8,882 nt of DNA from Alphaproteobacteria bacterium (GTDB taxonomy: Bacteria; Pseudomonadota; Alphaproteobacteria; JABAAW01): NCBI GenBank assembly GCA_014239005.1, contig JABAAA010000044.1, forward strand, positions 1 to 8,882, written 5' to 3'. The translations under genes and the position numbers were made by a program. The notes under the pieces are model-generated. The model ran no database searches. It saw nothing but the letters and a program-made list of their open reading frames with translations, and was not told the origin of the DNA. Position 1 is the stretch's first letter. Every line of letters begins with the position of its first letter. Below, piece by piece: positions 6,172 to 8,882 of the stretch.

Positions 6172-8868
6172 TTACGCTGCTTGGAGGAGGGTGGAAACGT
6201 CGATCTTTTCTCGCAAGGCACGCCTGACCTCTATCGCCATCTCGTTGTGATTGACAAACACCCCGCCGACGATTTCGTTTCGCTCGTTGATGACGATCTG
6301 CCACCACTTGGAATCCTTTACCGCCCCTCGATTGTAACTTCGGTCGCTGCGCAACGGGCGCGTGCGTCCGAAACAATACAGGTTGAAATCGGGAATTTTC
6401 AAAATATACGGCGTGTTGTAAATGTCCAAGTCGATCGATTTTTCGTACCCTAACATGTTGTAGGCAGCAATCTTGCCCATCTCCAAGCCGATGCCCCACA
6501 AGCCGCTCGTCGTCCCCCTGCCCCAGCGCGCACAATCACCCGCAGCATAAACACCCTGTCGAGAAGTTTGCATGTGCGCGTTCACCGCAACCGCCCCCTC
6601 GTCCATGATCAAATCCGTGTCGCGTAGCAACTGCGTCTGCGGACGGATGCCGATCGAAAACACACACAAATCCGTCTTCCGATCATGACTGTTCTTCAGC
6701 TTGACCCCCTCGATGCCGCGCTCGCCGCCCACCACCTCTGTGACCTCCTCTTTCAGCAACACCTCGATGTCGTTCTTCGTCAGAAACTCACGCAGAATCT
6801 CGGCGGAAATTTGGTCTCCCTGCCGCTCGATCAAATAGGGATGACGATGGACAAGCGTCGTTTGCAACCCCAACCGCCTCAAGGTGAGCGCGATCTCGAC
6901 GCCTTGCAAGCCCCCGCCGACCATCACCGCCCGCTTCGCGCGTCGCTCTTGCACCCACCTGCGCATCGCCATCGCCTGATCGGCGCCGCGCATCGTAAAC
7001 ACCCCCGCCGTACCGACTAACGGAGGCATGATCGCACGAGAGCCCAGCGCGAGCAAAAGACGATCGTACTCCAACTCCTCCCCTGTCGACAACATCAGAC
7101 GCCGCGCATCGATATCCAACTCCGAGACAAAGGTGTTCAGCCAAAGATCGACTTTGTTCTTCTTGAACCACCCCTCGTCCAAAAGCGCCAGAGCGCTCAA
7201 CCCGCTGCGTCCGTAGATCAGACGACAGAGCCCCATGCGATTGTAAAAACTGTACGGCTCGGAGGCGATCTGCGCAACCTTGCAATAAGGACTGAGCAAG
7301 CGCGCAAACTGAACAGCGCTGGAGCCGGCAACGCCGTTGCCGATCACGATCAGACGCAAGTCCTTGTTCTTATCTTGCGCACGCGTTTTCGGAACGACGA
7401 TATCGGGATCGATGTGTCCCAACGAAAAGGCGCCCGGGCTTGCTCCCGCATCCGCCGCTGTCGGCAGCGCCTTCGCCTTCGCGTGCGAAAGGTTCAAGCT
7501 CACCTCGACCCTGCCGCACACCTTCATCGTGCAAGCCATGCGCGCCTTGCCGAGCAGTCCGAGGCGCAAAAGGGTGTTGCGCTCCTCTTCGCCCAACGTC
7601 TCGACATTCTCCTCCCCATCCAGCACAACGATCGGATCGGCGCCGCAAATGCCCATGCGACAGCCACTCTCGATCGGAAGTCCCTTCGCCTCCATCGCCT
7701 CCAACACGGGTTGATCAGGTTTGACGAGACACAAGGTGTTCGATTGTTCTTCGTAGACCTCGAACCCTCCGTCCTCCTGATCCGCCAAGGATTTTTGCAA
7801 CCCCGTCAAACTGCCCACACCCACTTGATTCCTCTTCCGCCGCAGCCACAGGAAACGCTTCTCTTGCAGCAGCGAACCGACAAACCAGCCCAACAACAAC
7901 AGCAGCAATACGACGCGCACGCCTTGTTGATACTCTTCGCCCCAAGCACCCAGCAACGCGCTCGTCTTCGCCCCCGCAGTAAGGACAGGCGACAGCAACT
8001 CCAGTATGCCGCCGAAAGCATCGCCGTCGCGAACAAGCTCGGCGCGAAGGTCGGAAATCTCTTGCATGGCGACAAACATCGTCGGCACAGAAAACCAATA
8101 AAAGATCGCCAACGTAGTGCATAAGCCCAACAGCGCGATGCGATACCCGCTCAGCGGAAGGTAGGCGAGCAAAAAGAAGTACAAGCCTCCCGACAAGCCC
8201 ACCGCCAAGAGCAGCGAGCGCAGGTATTGCGCTGTACTCTCTTCGACCAGCCCTCGGTAGGAAAAGAAGCCGAAGACGAGCCCAGGCAGAAACCCCAAGA
8301 ATGCGTGTCGATGCCAAACGTATCGGTGATTCGGATCTTCAAGGTCTTCGATAAAGGCAGGACGCGGGTTGAAGTCGTAGCAGTTCTTGTGGCATCCGAC
8401 GCAGGGCTTGCAAAAGGCGTTCGGCACGACGAGCGCAGGCGCCTGTCCGTAGACCTTTTGGATTGGCGCGAGCGGACAGAAGCTGCCGCACCATCCGCTC
8501 TTGCCTTTGAACAGGATCCCTCCCAACAAGGCGAGCGCTGCCAAAGTTGCCAGCAGCGCGAGCAAGGCGTGGCTTGCCTTTTCGAACAATAGTGGTCTGG
8601 CGGCAACCATCGCTACAAAGGCGAGTCCTGCCAGAGCGAAAGACCATTGTCCCAAAAAAGACGGCAGGCGGGCGGCAAGGGAGAGGCGCAAAATGCGTGG
8701 CAGCTGATTGATCGTCGCCAAAGGACACAGGTTGCGCCAAAGCCCTGGCGTCAGCACGAAGCCCAGCGGGGTCAGAGGAACGGCGATGTTCCAAAAGAAC
8801 GTCGAAGCCCATGCGTGCTCCAACCACAGACAGGCTTCAAAACAATCGTTGCAAAGGATAGCACACAT
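6172..8868 (-). CDS. Membrane-bound Fe-S/2Fe-2S/FAD oxidoreductase fusion, possibly 5'-truncated
   Basis: Predicted electron-transfer protein with three modules in 898 residues. First, residues 1-340 hold about six to seven hydrophobic segments (for example 72-91, 97-120, 215-238, 242-264, 317-335) and cysteine motifs: C2, C6, C9, C13; LCPLA at 47-51; WCGSFCP at 126-132; and C-x2-C-x2-C-x3-C at 153-163, a [4Fe-4S] signature, together resembling NapH/NosR-type proteins. Second, residues about 368-460 form a plant-type 2Fe-2S ferredoxin with C403, C408, Asp411 and C446. Third, residues 503-898 are a NirB-like pyridine nucleotide-disulfide reductase with VIGNGVAGSS (508-517) for FAD, VGGGLQGVE (650-658) for NAD(P) and YAAGDCAR (774-781). 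Electrons may pass between NAD(P)H and a membrane acceptor such as quinone; the real partner is unknown. The ATG at 8866-8868 has no strong ribosome-binding site, and the frame is open to the window end, so the protein may be longer. dgt follows after 2 nt. Confidence 0.85.
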   Translation of the reverse strand: MCAILCNDCFEACLWLEHAWASTFFWNIAVPLTPLGFVLTPGLWRNLCPLATINQLPRILRLSLAARLPSFLGQWSFALAGLAFVAMVAARPLLFEKASHALLALLATLAALALLGGILFKGKSGWCGSFCPLAPIQKVYGQAPALVVPNAFCKPCVGCHKNCYDFNPRPAFIEDLEDPNHRYVWHRHAFLGFLPGLVFGFFSYRGLVEESTAQYLRSLLLAVGLSGGLYFFLLAYLPLSGYRIALLGLCTTLAIFYWFSVPTMFVAMQEISDLRAELVRDGDAFGGILELLSPVLTAGAKTSALLGAWGEEYQQGVRVVLLLLLLGWFVGSLLQEKRFLWLRRKRNQVGVGSLTGLQKSLADQEDGGFEVYEEQSNTLCLVKPDQPVLEAMEAKGLPIESGCRMGICGADPIVVLDGEENVETLGEEERNTLLRLGLLGKARMACTMKVCGRVEVSLNLSHAKAKALPTAADAGASPGAFSLGHIDPDIVVPKTRAQDKNKDLRLIVIGNGVAGSSAVQFARLLSPYCKVAQIASEPYSFYNRMGLCRLIYGRSGLSALALLDEGWFKKNKVDLWLNTFVSELDIDARRLMLSTGEELEYDRLLLALGSRAIMPPLVGTAGVFTMRGADQAMAMRRWVQERRAKRAVMVGGGLQGVEIALTLRRLGLQTTLVHRHPYLIERQGDQISAEILREFLTKNDIEVLLKEEVTEVVGGERGIEGVKLKNSHDRKTDLCVFSIGIRPQTQLLRDTDLIMDEGAVAVNAHMQTSRQGVYAAGDCARWGRGTTSGLWGIGLEMGKIAAYNMLGYEKSIDLDIYNTPYILKIPDFNLYCFGRTRPLRSDRSYNRGAVKDSKWWQIVINERNEIVGGVFVNHNEMAIEVRRALREKIDVSTLLQAA

Positions 8869-8882
8869 GCTGTAGGATCTTC

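Noticed and set aside
6170..6535. An N-terminal extension of Dgt by 122 residues in the same frame
   Set aside because: The extension lies wholly inside the oxidoreductase gene, does not resemble Dgt, and the ATG at 6169 gives the usual family N-terminus.
7375..8124. A 249-codon open frame on the plus strand opposite the oxidoreductase
   Set aside because: It is antisense to a gene with well-preserved motifs, and its composition (Arg, Gln, His, Leu) is that of a shadow frame; no ribosome-binding site or domain is visible.

Overview
All supported genes in this window lie on the minus strand, so they are read here from high to low coordinates. The order is a large iron-sulfur/flavin membrane oxidoreductase (6172-8868), a dNTP triphosphohydrolase of the Dgt family (4937-6169), arginyl-tRNA synthetase (2943-4727), a membrane-anchored SPOR-domain protein (2018-2935), beta-N-acetylhexosaminidase NagZ (905-1972) and the segregation/condensation protein ScpA (running off the left edge from 767). 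The run dgt, argS, SPOR protein, nagZ, scpA is a gene order I know from alphaproteobacteria, where scpB normally follows. The protein sequences also read as alphaproteobacterial, although diverged. I cannot name a genus. The DNA is moderately GC-rich, with one strikingly AT-rich stretch inside dgt and the following spacer.

Layout: the oxidoreductase and dgt are separated by only 2 nt and look co-transcribed. A spacer of 209 bp after dgt (4728-4936) is the largest gap. It holds a perfect 10-bp inverted repeat, a short imperfect tandem repeat, a possible promoter and a long pyrimidine-rich leader before argS, whose best start is a TTG. From argS onward the genes are tight: 7 nt to the SPOR gene, 45 nt to nagZ and 137 nt to scpA, where a second possible promoter is visible. 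No stretch over 300 bases lacks a gene. I saw no tRNA, rRNA, CRISPR array, insertion sequence or integrase.

How the genes fit together: the lower part joins translation (ArgS) with cell-envelope and cell-cycle functions. SPOR domains bind denuded septal glycan, NagZ recycles peptidoglycan fragments in the cytoplasm, and ScpA is the kleisin of the SMC-ScpAB chromosome condensin. Dgt controls dNTP supply. The odd member is the oxidoreductase. It fuses a multi-spanning membrane region with [4Fe-4S] cysteine motifs, a 2Fe-2S ferredoxin domain with an Asp in place of the third Cys ligand, and a NirB-like FAD/NAD(P) reductase, which suggests a complete electron-transfer chain in one polypeptide.

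I do not see an obviously new defence or mobile system. The points most worth a second look are that fusion protein, the abrupt drop in GC inside dgt, the structured spacer with the SD-less TTG start of argS, a Pro-rich, G4-forming insertion in argS, and an Arg-to-Cys change in the NagZ active-site loop.
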